Both the position numbers and the translations under genes were made by a program. Of a stretch of 16,279 bases of DNA, positions 7,835 to 13,616 are shown in pieces; the stretch's first letter is position 1, and every line of letters starts with the position of its first letter. Under the pieces are notes generated by a model. It made no database searches, was not told where the DNA came from, and saw only the letters and a program-made list of their open reading frames with translations. The stretch comes from JBFMHD01 sp040752395 [NCBI: Candidatus Hydrogenedentota bacterium] (GTDB taxonomy: Bacteria; JBFMHD01): NCBI GenBank assembly GCA_040752395.1, contig JBFMHD010000044.1, positions 1 through 16,279 on the forward strand, given 5' to 3'.

Positions 7835-8275
7835 TTAATCAACATCAGCATTGCTTACAACAATATCATCGTTGATAGAAACTACCTTATCCTGGTCTGC
7901 TGACCAGGTATTATTTCTTACTTTATTAGGTCCCCAGGAATAAATAATAAAATAATCACCAAAAGTAGCATCATTACTGGTTTCATATCCATAAGTTGGC
8001 GTATCAGTTGTATCGGTTTCAAATGGGTCATCCAGCACATAATTGATAACCCTTGGTCTTGTATTAATCAAAGAACCTTTTATATCAGTAGGATATTGAC
8101 CGTTATATCGATAATAAGACTCCACCGCTGTTTTTAAACTCTCTAGTTCTGCCTCAGCTTCGATATACCAACCCTCCATACGCATACCCCTGAATGAAGG
8201 CAGAGTGATAGTCAGTAATATCGCTATAACTGCCAGTGTAGTGACAAGCTCAATTAAGGTATATCCTTTATTCAT
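7835..8275 (-). CDS. Type IV pilin / GspG-like pilin, second of tandem pair
   Basis: This 146-residue prepilin has leader MNKG and mature N-terminus YTLIELVTTLAVIAILLTIT (Glu at position 5). The RGM-x-x-EGWY-x-x-AE segment and the following helix with YYRYNGQYPTD closely match the neighbouring upstream pilin. The two are therefore paralogues from a tandem duplication. The C-terminal half carries a GspG-like arrangement: an IIYSWGPNK turn and then a terminal NDDIVVSN stretch, comparable to the calcium-loop region of GspG pseudopilins. The SD before the ATG is poor. A 93-bp AT-rich gap with a 7-bp tandem repeat separates it from the first pilin. It could be a major or a minor filament subunit; sequence alone does not decide. 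Confidence 0.88.
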   Translation of the reverse strand: MNKGYTLIELVTTLAVIAILLTITLPSFRGMRMEGWYIEAEAELESLKTAVESYYRYNGQYPTDIKGSLINTRPRVINYVLDDPFETDTTDTPTYGYETSNDATFGDYFIIYSWGPNKVRNNTWSADQDKVVSINDDIVVSNADVD

Positions 8276-8294
8276 AATACTACACTGAAAAAAA

Positions 8295-8343
8295 AAGTTA
8301 AAAGTTAAGAAAAACTCTGGGAATATGAGTTAGAAGCAAGATA
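8295..8343. repeat. Short heptad repeat in the gap between the two pilins
   Basis: AAGTTAA is repeated exactly twice (8295-8308). Further on, TAGAAGCAAGATA (8331-8343) recurs with one extra 7-bp unit at 12073-12092 in the pilC-pilS gap. Confidence 0.65.
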
Positions 8344-8368
8344 TTCGGTTTTTAGAAGTTTATAAAAC

Positions 8369-8827
8369 TTATTGAATCAAAGCATTACTCTGGATAATAT
8401 CATCTCCACCAGCACGACTAACCTTGTTTGCAGTTGCGTTCCAGGTGCACTGAGCGATCCCATCATAGCCACGTGAAGAAATAATATACCAGTAGCCAAA
8501 ATCTGTGTCAGTTCCGAGTACATACCTGAATGTTGTATCAGTAAATGCCATATTTACAGCGATAGGGTCATAAATCATCTCCTGGATAATCCTCGGCTCT
8601 GTATCTAAAATATCATCAAGATTTGTCGGATAGTTGTTGTTATGACGATAATACGCTTCAACACAAACTTTCAGTGTTTCTGCTTCTTTTTCAGCCTTAG
8701 TATACCAACCTTCTTTCTGCATCCCACGTATGGTCGGAATAATGATCGCAAGCAGTATGGTAATAACTGCCATAACAATAATTAATTCGATCAAGGTAAA
8801 TCCTTTCTCATTTTTTAATAATCCCAT
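8369..8827 (-). CDS. pilA: Major-type type IV pilin / GspG-like prepilin, first gene of the pilin operon
   Basis: This 152-residue prepilin has leader MGLLKNEKG and mature N-terminus FTLIELIIVMAVITILLAII, the classic N-methylated pilin helix with Glu5. The frame is open 16 codons further up to 8875. ATG 8827 is chosen because it has an excellent Shine-Dalgarno (AGGAGG, 7 nt upstream) and gives a normal 9-residue leader. The head has GspG-like traits: AYYRHNNNYPTNLDDIL after the helix, a YIISSRGYDG turn, and a final GGDDIIQSN comparable to the calcium loop of GspG. It is the first structural gene after the two-component regulator genes and follows a candidate sigma54 promoter, as pilA follows pilS-pilR in Myxococcus and Geobacter. 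It is the best candidate for the major pilin, but its tandem paralogue downstream could share that role. Confidence 0.9.
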   Translation of the reverse strand: MGLLKNEKGFTLIELIIVMAVITILLAIIIPTIRGMQKEGWYTKAEKEAETLKVCVEAYYRHNNNYPTNLDDILDTEPRIIQEMIYDPIAVNMAFTDTTFRYVLGTDTDFGYWYIISSRGYDGIAQCTWNATANKVSRAGGDDIIQSNALIQ

Positions 8828-8836
8828 TTCTTTCCC

Positions 8837-8920
8837 TCCTCTGAAAAACGCTGTAACTCTAATAATTCGGGCCACGGGCTACGGACTACAGCCGGCTGGA
8901 GCCCGAAGCCTGCTGAAAAG
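8837..8920. repeat. Dispersed repeat R2, copy B (CTAC and AGCC heptads), abutting the pilA Shine-Dalgarno
   Basis: It starts at the pilA ribosome site with TCCTCTGAAAAACGCTGTAA and CTCTAATAAT, which recurs with few changes at 12038-12067 before pilS. CTACGGA, CTACAGC, CGGCTGG, AGCCCGA, AGCCTGC and TGAAAAG then follow in strict 7-bp steps. It contains the 10-bp palindrome CAGCCGGCTG (8889-8898). The block continues into R1 without a break in register. Confidence 0.85.
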
Positions 8921-9014
8921 TCTTGAGTCTTGAGTCTCGAGTCCTGTTTTGACTCACGACTCTCGACTCTTTTCATATCATCTTTAGTTTTTCATACTTT
9001 GTGTAGAGCGCAAA
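8920..9014. repeat. Dispersed repeat R1, copy B
   Basis: It carries three GAGTC-type heptads (TCTTGAG, TCTTGAG, TCTCGAG), then TCCTGTT and three GACTC-type heptads. The long AT-rich tail TATCATCTTTAGTTTTTCAT and TAGAGCGCAAA follow, as in copy A. It has two fewer GACTC-type units than copies A and C. It lies in the predicted leader RNA of the pilin operon. Confidence 0.87.
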
Positions 9015-9024
9015 CCGCGCTCAT
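8992..9024 (-). other. Possible 10-codon leader peptide or gene-start remnant with strong Shine-Dalgarno
   Basis: AAGGAG stands 5 nt before an ATG at 9024. The frame reads MSAVCALHKV and stops at 8992. The first codons include a GAGCGC/GCGCTC hairpin with a 5-nt loop. The coding part overlaps repeat R1's tail, so it may be a start site displaced from its gene by the repeat, or chance. Confidence 0.3.
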
Positions 9025-9073
9025 GGGTACTCCTTCGAAAAGTCTTTAGTGCTATAAATTTTTATAAAGTAAA

Positions 9074-9129
9074 CAAGATAATCAATGAGCAACTCGGAGA
9101 GAATCTCGCCAGACTGCTCAATTATCTTG
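9074..9129 (-). promoter_or_regulatory. Long hairpin in the predicted pilA leader RNA
   Basis: CAAGATAAT pairs with ATTATCTTG (9 bp). After a 3-base bulge TGAGCA pairs with TGCTCA (6 bp), and inside the loop GAGA pairs with TCTC around GAA. On the minus strand it is followed by a moderately U-rich run. It could be an attenuator, a terminator of the pilR transcript, or part of a small structured RNA. Confidence 0.55.
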
Positions 9130-9178
9130 AATGATTAGATGTTATATACATAACACGAATCTGTCAATAATTAATTTA

Positions 9179-9192
9179 GCAAAACAAAAACC
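9179..9192 (-). promoter_or_regulatory. Candidate sigma54 (-24/-12) promoter of the pilin operon
   Basis: On the minus strand the sequence is TTGGTTTTTGTTTTGCTA. The invariant GG and GC are exactly 10 bp apart, TTGC matches the -12 element, and TGG matches the -24 element; the CAC following GG in the consensus is replaced by TTT. It predicts a start near 9167, about 340 nt before pilA. The adjacent sigma54-type activator gene supports the call. Confidence 0.45.
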
Positions 9193-9279
9193 AATTATTG
9201 TAATATCTATAAAATAATCTAATTTCTTTATTATCAAATATATTTCTTCTATATCACATTACACAATACAAGAATAGTA

Positions 9280-9329
9280 TGTCATAATATAGTGTTATTG
9301 TCCTAAGTTAGTGTAGCAATATTATGACA
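9280..9329 (-). promoter_or_regulatory. 11-bp inverted repeat, candidate PilR enhancer
   Basis: TGTCATAATAT (9280-9290) and ATATTATGACA (9319-9329) are perfect reverse complements separated by 28 bp. They lie about 110-160 bp upstream of the predicted sigma54 start, the normal enhancer distance. TGTC ends recall the TGTC core reported for Pseudomonas PilR sites. No U-run follows it on the minus strand, so a terminator is less likely. Confidence 0.45.
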
Positions 9330-9330
9330 G

Positions 9331-10725
9331 TTATCTATAATCCTTTATGTTCAATCCATATTTTTTTAGTTTTTCGTAAAGGTTCTGTCTTTGGATAGCT
9401 GAAAATAATGATGCTTTTGAGATATTCCCTTTAGTTTTTTTCAATATTTGTATAAGATAATTTTTCTCAAAATTCTTTTTTGCAGTATTAAAATCCTCTA
9501 TTTGTGCAGAGCCCGGGCCCAAGGCTAAATCAATTGGCGATTGACTGGTTTGTATTCCCATAATGAATGATTCAGGCAATAGTTGTTCATTAAGTATAGG
9601 GCCTTCACTTAATATACACATCCGTTCAATCACATTTTCCAATTCTCTGACATTACCTGGCCAATCATACTTTTTGAACATATCTATTACTTTTTCTTCA
9701 ATATGTTCTATTTTCTTATTCAGTTTAACCGAATATTTATCGATAAAAAATTTGGTCAATAAGACTAAGTCTTGTTTTCGCTCTCGCAAGGCTGGGAGTT
9801 TGATTTCCATAACATTCAGTCTGAAATACAGATCATCACGGAATGTACCTTGTTTAATGCATTGCTGTAGATCTTTATTTGTTGCTGTAATCAAGCGGAT
9901 ATCAGTATTGATCTCCTTATCGCCGCCAACCCGAATAAATACTCTTTCTTGTATCACCCGGAGGAGTTTAGCCTGAAAATTGAGCGAGGTATTAGCGATC
10001 TCATCAAGAAAAAGTGTTCCTTTATCAGCGAGCTCAAACAATCCTTTTTTTGTTTTATATGCGCCGGTAAACGAGCCTTTCTCATAACCGAACAGCTCAC
10101 TTTCTAACAGGGTTTCAGGCAGAGCACTGCAATTGATTGCATGGAACGCATTATTTTTTCTATTACTCATTTCATAGATTAAACGCGCAATCAATTCTTT
10201 ACCGGTCCCGCTCTCGCCAGTAAGCAGTATTGTAGAATCAGTGCCTGCAATTTTCTCAATTAATTTGAGAATTTTTTTTACAGGCTCTGATTCTCCAATA
10301 AAAAGCGGCATCAAACTCCCTTTTAATCTTTTTAATTCCTTATGCATTTGCACCTGTTTGAACGCATTATCAACAATCAGACGGACCCGCTCAATATCCT
10401 CAAATGGTTTGGTCAGAAAATCATGAGCCCCGGCTTTGATTGATTCGATCGCCACTTCAGGCGTTCCATACCCGGTTATCATAATCACCAAAATTTCAGG
10501 ATAGTTCGTCCTTATCCATTTAAGATATTCTATACCGTTTATCTCAGGGAGTTTGATGTCAAGGATAGCAAGAGCAATATGTTCTGTTTTTAAAATCTCA
10601 CTAGCTTGATGTGAGTCATAGGCTGATATAATGGTATAGTATGAACCGAGCAGTTCCTGAAAAAAGGTATGCGTATGTTTTTCATCGTCAATAACTACTA
10701 TTTTTTCAATACTTTTTTCATTCAT
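9331..10725 (-). CDS. pilR: PilR-like NtrC-family sigma54-dependent response regulator
   Basis: This transcription activator of 464 residues has three domains. The receiver domain (about 8-120) has the acidic pair D13/D14, phospho-acceptor D56 in ILDIKLP, T84 and K106. The AAA+ domain (about 141-380) has Walker A GESGTGKE (170-177), the sigma54-contacting loop as GSFTGA (217-222; the usual sequence is GAFTGA), Walker B LFLDE (238-242), an arginine-finger region FRDDLYFRLN and WPGNVRELEN (355-364). A Fis-type helix-turn-helix is at about 430-457. It should be phosphorylated by the adjacent kinase and activate a sigma54 promoter with ATP hydrolysis. It is separated from the kinase gene by 55 bp, has an AAGGTGG Shine-Dalgarno, and lies directly upstream of the pilin operon. 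PilR is therefore the likeliest family member. The Fis helix reads SAIQRQNLYEKL, less canonical than the usual HRNTLYRKL-type recognition helix. Confidence 0.93.
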   Translation of the reverse strand: MNEKSIEKIVVIDDEKHTHTFFQELLGSYYTIISAYDSHQASEILKTEHIALAILDIKLPEINGIEYLKWIRTNYPEILVIMITGYGTPEVAIESIKAGAHDFLTKPFEDIERVRLIVDNAFKQVQMHKELKRLKGSLMPLFIGESEPVKKILKLIEKIAGTDSTILLTGESGTGKELIARLIYEMSNRKNNAFHAINCSALPETLLESELFGYEKGSFTGAYKTKKGLFELADKGTLFLDEIANTSLNFQAKLLRVIQERVFIRVGGDKEINTDIRLITATNKDLQQCIKQGTFRDDLYFRLNVMEIKLPALRERKQDLVLLTKFFIDKYSVKLNKKIEHIEEKVIDMFKKYDWPGNVRELENVIERMCILSEGPILNEQLLPESFIMGIQTSQSPIDLALGPGSAQIEDFNTAKKNFEKNYLIQILKKTKGNISKASLFSAIQRQNLYEKLKKYGLNIKDYR

Positions 10726-10744
10726 AGTTAACCACCTTGACTTT

Positions 10745-10772
10745 ATCTTGCCTCTTGCTTCTTGCCTCTATG
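10745..10772. repeat. Heptad repeat between pilS and pilR
   Basis: ATCTTGC, CTCTTGC, TTCTTGC and CTCTATG follow in 7-bp steps. On the opposite strand the word is GCAAGAN, the same word as AGCAAGA at 12077-12090, but here in inverse orientation. Confidence 0.7.
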
Positions 10773-10780
10773 ATATTATC

Positions 10781-12025
10781 TCAGGCGTATGGCAATTCAA
10801 TAGTAATTCGGGTGCCGCTGTGACCTGTTTTCTCAAAATTAGTCACATCGCTCTGTACTTTGATGCTCCCTTTATGTTCCTGAATTATATTATAAGCGAT
10901 GCTTAATCCCAGTCCTATGCCCTGAGACCCTGATTTGGTTGTAAAATACGGCTCAAAAATATGTTCCAGGTCATTTTTCGGTATCCCATGTCCATTATCC
11001 GTGATCGAGACAGTAACCTTATATGGCAACGCGATGGTAGTGATTTGTATCAGACCATTTCTATCAGGGACTGCCTGGATAGCATTCACAATAATATTAA
11101 CCAGTGCGTGTTTGAGCTGTTCAGCATCAGCCCTGATCCCGCGCATCCGCGGAGCCAATCCCAGCTCAACCCTGGTATTTTTTGCTTCACTCTGGAGTTT
11201 AACAATGTTCATAATCTCTACCAGCACATCATTGATATACACGGTTTTAAACTTATAGCTTGGTGGTCTTGAAAATTTCAGCAGACTATCAATAATAGAT
11301 TTGCATTCCTGTGCAGCCTGAACAATCGAATGTATCAGGGTATAATGCTCATGCTTTGGGGTTATTTTCTTTAATAGGAGTTGGGATATATTCAATACGC
11401 CGACAAGCGGATTATTCATCTGATGAGCGATGTTGCTTGCCATCTGTCCGATAGCTGCCATTTTTGCAGACTGTATCAGTTTTTTATTAGTATCGCTTAT
11501 TATATTTTCCTGTGATTTTATTATGTTCGACATCAAACTGCAATACAACGAGGTTAGATAAAAGAGAAACACATTTGAGATGATCGGTATCCATGTGAAG
11601 TGATAGTGTGATGAATATCTGAACGTCGGGATATGGGGCAATATCTCATAATACTCCATTAAGATCATTAACAGATAATTTACCGCGACCATGGTGGTCA
11701 TAGCAAGGCTTATTGCCATGGTAAATGCTATGCTTGCGTACAAAATCGGTATGATATAAAAATAAACAAAAACTGATTCATACCCGCCAAGATAATGCAG
11801 CGTAATAGTAATCAATACTATTATCAGCATAAGGAGCAATATATCAAGAAGATCAAATAACCTCTTTTCGCGGCCAAGCATAGAGTAAAATAAAATGATG
11901 AAATATAATATGCTTGCCATGGCAAGCGTGGGAATGATAACCGTGGATATAAGGCCGAACAATTTTAAAATAATAATTGTTCCAAGCATCAATGTTAATA
12001 AAATTAATCGTATCCGTTCCCGCAT
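10781..12025 (-). CDS. pilS: PilS-like membrane sensor histidine kinase
   Basis: This 414-residue sensor kinase has about six N-terminal membrane helices (roughly 6-28, 29-49, 58-78, 86-107, 108-126, 145-166) and no large periplasmic domain, like PilS, which senses pilin within the membrane. The HisKA domain (about 185-255) carries the phospho-acceptor H201 in NIAHQMNNPL. The ATPase domain (about 295-412) has the N box HALVNIIVNAIQAV (306-319), the G1 box DNGHGIP (343-349), the F box FEPYFTT (357-363) and the G2 box GIGLGLS (369-375). The residue after the phospho-His is Gln instead of the usual Glu or Asp; other kinases with HQ are known, so activity is still expected. It lies between pilC and pilR with the pilR gene 55 bp downstream, matching the pilC-pilS-pilR order of deltaproteobacterial pilus loci. 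The Shine-Dalgarno AAGGA is rather distant (11 nt). Confidence 0.9.
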   Translation of the reverse strand: MRERIRLILLTLMLGTIIILKLFGLISTVIIPTLAMASILYFIILFYSMLGREKRLFDLLDILLLMLIIVLITITLHYLGGYESVFVYFYIIPILYASIAFTMAISLAMTTMVAVNYLLMILMEYYEILPHIPTFRYSSHYHFTWIPIISNVFLFYLTSLYCSLMSNIIKSQENIISDTNKKLIQSAKMAAIGQMASNIAHQMNNPLVGVLNISQLLLKKITPKHEHYTLIHSIVQAAQECKSIIDSLLKFSRPPSYKFKTVYINDVLVEIMNIVKLQSEAKNTRVELGLAPRMRGIRADAEQLKHALVNIIVNAIQAVPDRNGLIQITTIALPYKVTVSITDNGHGIPKNDLEHIFEPYFTTKSGSQGIGLGLSIAYNIIQEHKGSIKVQSDVTNFEKTGHSGTRITIELPYA

Positions 12026-12037
12026 ATATTATTTTTT

Positions 12038-12183
12038 CCTTCGAAAAACATTCTAACTCTAATAATATCAAGTAGAAGCAAGAAGCAAGATAACGGAAGA
12101 AGTGAGAGGTATCAGGACGAGCTACAGGCTACAGGCTACGGACTACAGCCAGCTGGAGCCTGGAACCCGAAGCCTGAAGCCTA
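12038..12183. repeat. Dispersed repeat R2, expanded copy, in the pilC-pilS gap
   Basis: From 12077 to 12181, fifteen 7-bp units follow in one register: AGCAAGA twice, then degenerate A/G-rich units, TCAGGAC, GAGCTAC, AGGCTAC twice, GGACTAC, AGCCAGC, and four NNNANCC units (TGGAGCC, TGGAACC, CGAAGCC, TGAAGCC). The order of words matches the copies at 8879 and 13446, but unit numbers differ and R1 is absent. The left end, 12038-12067, is the same module as before pilA. Confidence 0.87.
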
Positions 12184-12187
12184 ATAA

Positions 12188-13414
12188 TTATTTAATTGAC
12201 AGCCTCATAGCTCGAGCCAGATTAAATAGCGGTAGAAGCAGAGAGGCTGCGATAAAAACAACGACACAGGCTATAAATATAAGCAAGACCGGCTCAATAA
12301 TCCGGGTTATTTCCTTGATCGAGTTCCATACCTGGGCTTCATAATATTCTGCTAAATCAAGCAGTGTTTTATCTAATGCCCCGGATTCCTCACCTGATGT
12401 TATCATCTGAATAACAAGGTCCGGAAAAAAAATGCAGTGCTTCATACTTTTACCCAGAGGTTCACCTTCTTTAACACGGATAATAATATCGTCAAACGCC
12501 TGTTCAACGCTTTTGTTACCAGCGGAAACTTTGCATATATGCAGAGCCTCATGCATAGCCATACCGCTTGAAAGCAGGGTACCCAGCGTTCGTAAAAACT
12601 TATACACAATAGTTTTTTTTATCAATTCTCCAGCATATGGGAAATGTATCTTTATATAAAAAAAAATAGCGCGGCCAGGTGGAGTCTTTTTAACAAGAAG
12701 AAACAAGATAATTATCAGGATCAACGCAAGCAGTATAAACGCATAATGCTGTATAAAAAAATTACTTACAGCCATAAGTACCACAGTCGGCAACGGTAAT
12801 TTTATCTGTGCCTCTTTGAAAATAGCAACAAACTTCGGGATCAGATATACCAGAATAAAGATAGTTAGCACAAAACCAAAAGATAAAACCGTCAGCGGAT
12901 AGACCAGTGCGTTTTTGATCCGAGCTTTTACTTCCATTTCATCCTCAACGAATTTTTTTATTCGAAGCAGCGCGTCATCCAGTGCACCAGCGTTCTCACC
13001 GATATAAATCATACTAATAATAAACTGGGAAAAAACTGAGGGATATCTGGCAAACGCCGAAGACAAAGAACTCCCACCTTCAATTTCGTTGATAATCGAT
13101 TTTAATATTGTTTTAAACCTGCGATTTGTCATCTGATTATATATCGTATTCAGACTCTCATATAATGGCAGGCCGCCTTTGATCAGGATATGAAACTGCT
13201 GAAAAAACATAACAAATTCTCTGAGACTGATTGGCAGAATAGTAAACTGGAGTTTCTGGATATACTCCTGTTTGCGAGTCACATCTGTTATATCAATAAC
13301 AGTCAAACCTTTATCATACAATATAGCAGAAACATCATCAACAGTGTCTGCGGTTATGGTTCCCCACAATGCTTTGCCTTCATTATCTCGGGCTTTGTAT
13401 TTATACTGCGCCAT
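12188..13414 (-). CDS. pilC: Inner-membrane platform protein PilC/GspF
   Basis: This polytopic platform protein is what PilB turns or pushes against during pilus assembly. At 408 residues it has normal family length. It has an N-terminal cytoplasmic YKYKARDNEGK start and two repeated T2SSF domains (about 64-190 and 268-394). Each has the typical FxxxLxxLLxxGxPLxEAL-like helix and a GENAGALDDAL (139-149) or GEESGALDKTL (341-351) motif. Membrane helices are at about 173-195, 220-242 and 373-396. The ATG has a strong AGGAG Shine-Dalgarno 5 nt upstream, which abuts a long heptad-repeat block that fills the gap to pilB. No pilT lies between pilB and pilC. Confidence 0.95.
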   Translation of the reverse strand: MAQYKYKARDNEGKALWGTITADTVDDVSAILYDKGLTVIDITDVTRKQEYIQKLQFTILPISLREFVMFFQQFHILIKGGLPLYESLNTIYNQMTNRRFKTILKSIINEIEGGSSLSSAFARYPSVFSQFIISMIYIGENAGALDDALLRIKKFVEDEMEVKARIKNALVYPLTVLSFGFVLTIFILVYLIPKFVAIFKEAQIKLPLPTVVLMAVSNFFIQHYAFILLALILIIILFLLVKKTPPGRAIFFYIKIHFPYAGELIKKTIVYKFLRTLGTLLSSGMAMHEALHICKVSAGNKSVEQAFDDIIIRVKEGEPLGKSMKHCIFFPDLVIQMITSGEESGALDKTLLDLAEYYEAQVWNSIKEITRIIEPVLLIFIACVVVFIAASLLLPLFNLARAMRLSIK

Positions 13415-13424
13415 GCCTTCTCCT

Positions 13425-13613
13425 CTGAAAAAGTAAGAAGTAAGAAGTATCAGGACAGGCTACAGGCTACGGACTACAGCCGGCTGGAGCCAAAAGCCCA
13501 AAGCCTGCTGAAAAGTCTTGAGTCTTGAGTCCTGTTTTGACTCACGACTTGCGACTTGTGACTCACGACTCTTTTCATACTTTGTGCCTCTGTGCCTTTC
13601 CTTTGAATCTTTC
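13425..13613. repeat. Composite R2 plus R1 heptad block in the pilB-pilC gap
   Basis: Twenty consecutive 7-bp units run in a single register from 13432 to 13571: AGTAAGA twice, AGTATCA, GGACAGG, three CTAC units, CGGCTGG, three AGCC units, TGAAAAG, TCTTGAG twice, TCCTGTT and five NNGACTY units. R1's AT-rich tail is shortened here and replaced by GTGCCTCT-GTGCCTTT and similar words. The palindrome CAGCCGGCTG is at 13477-13486. The block starts directly against the pilC Shine-Dalgarno. Confidence 0.9.
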
Positions 13614-13616
13614 AAT

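Larger units (their letters stand above)
8828..9330 (-). promoter_or_regulatory. 503-bp regulatory and repeat region between pilR and pilA
   Basis: No protein gene of normal size fits here. Reading in the direction of transcription it holds an 11-bp inverted repeat next to the pilR stop, an AT-rich stretch, a GG-N10-GC promoter-like element, a long hairpin, a micro-frame with a perfect Shine-Dalgarno, repeat R1, repeat R2 and the pilA ribosome site. The individual parts are listed separately. Confidence 0.7.

Noticed and set aside
8828-8875. Longer start of the first pilin at 8875
   Set aside because: It would include the strong Shine-Dalgarno in its coding part and give an over-long leader; ATG 8827 has ideal spacing and a normal leader.
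8876-9060. Cyclic di-GMP (GEMM) riboswitch before the pilin gene
   Set aside because: I looked for the conserved GEMM-type core because such switches precede pilin genes in some bacteria, but saw no matching core; the sequence is repeat R1/R2.
9230-9245. IHF-like site between enhancer and promoter
   Set aside because: TATCAAATATATT resembles the consensus, but the second half does not match at the correct spacing.
9280-9329. Inverted repeat after pilR as a rho-independent terminator
   Set aside because: The loop of 28 bases is long, the stem is AT-rich and no T-run follows in the direction of transcription; position fits an enhancer better.
9563-9976. 137-codon plus-strand open frame opposite pilR
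   Set aside because: It lies entirely within the conserved AAA+ and HTH coding region of the regulator and has shadow-like composition.
13432-13571. Heptad block as a CRISPR array or an integron attachment site
   Set aside because: No repeat of 23 bp or more with unique spacers, no cas genes, and no core-site pair; the structure is continuous 7-bp words.
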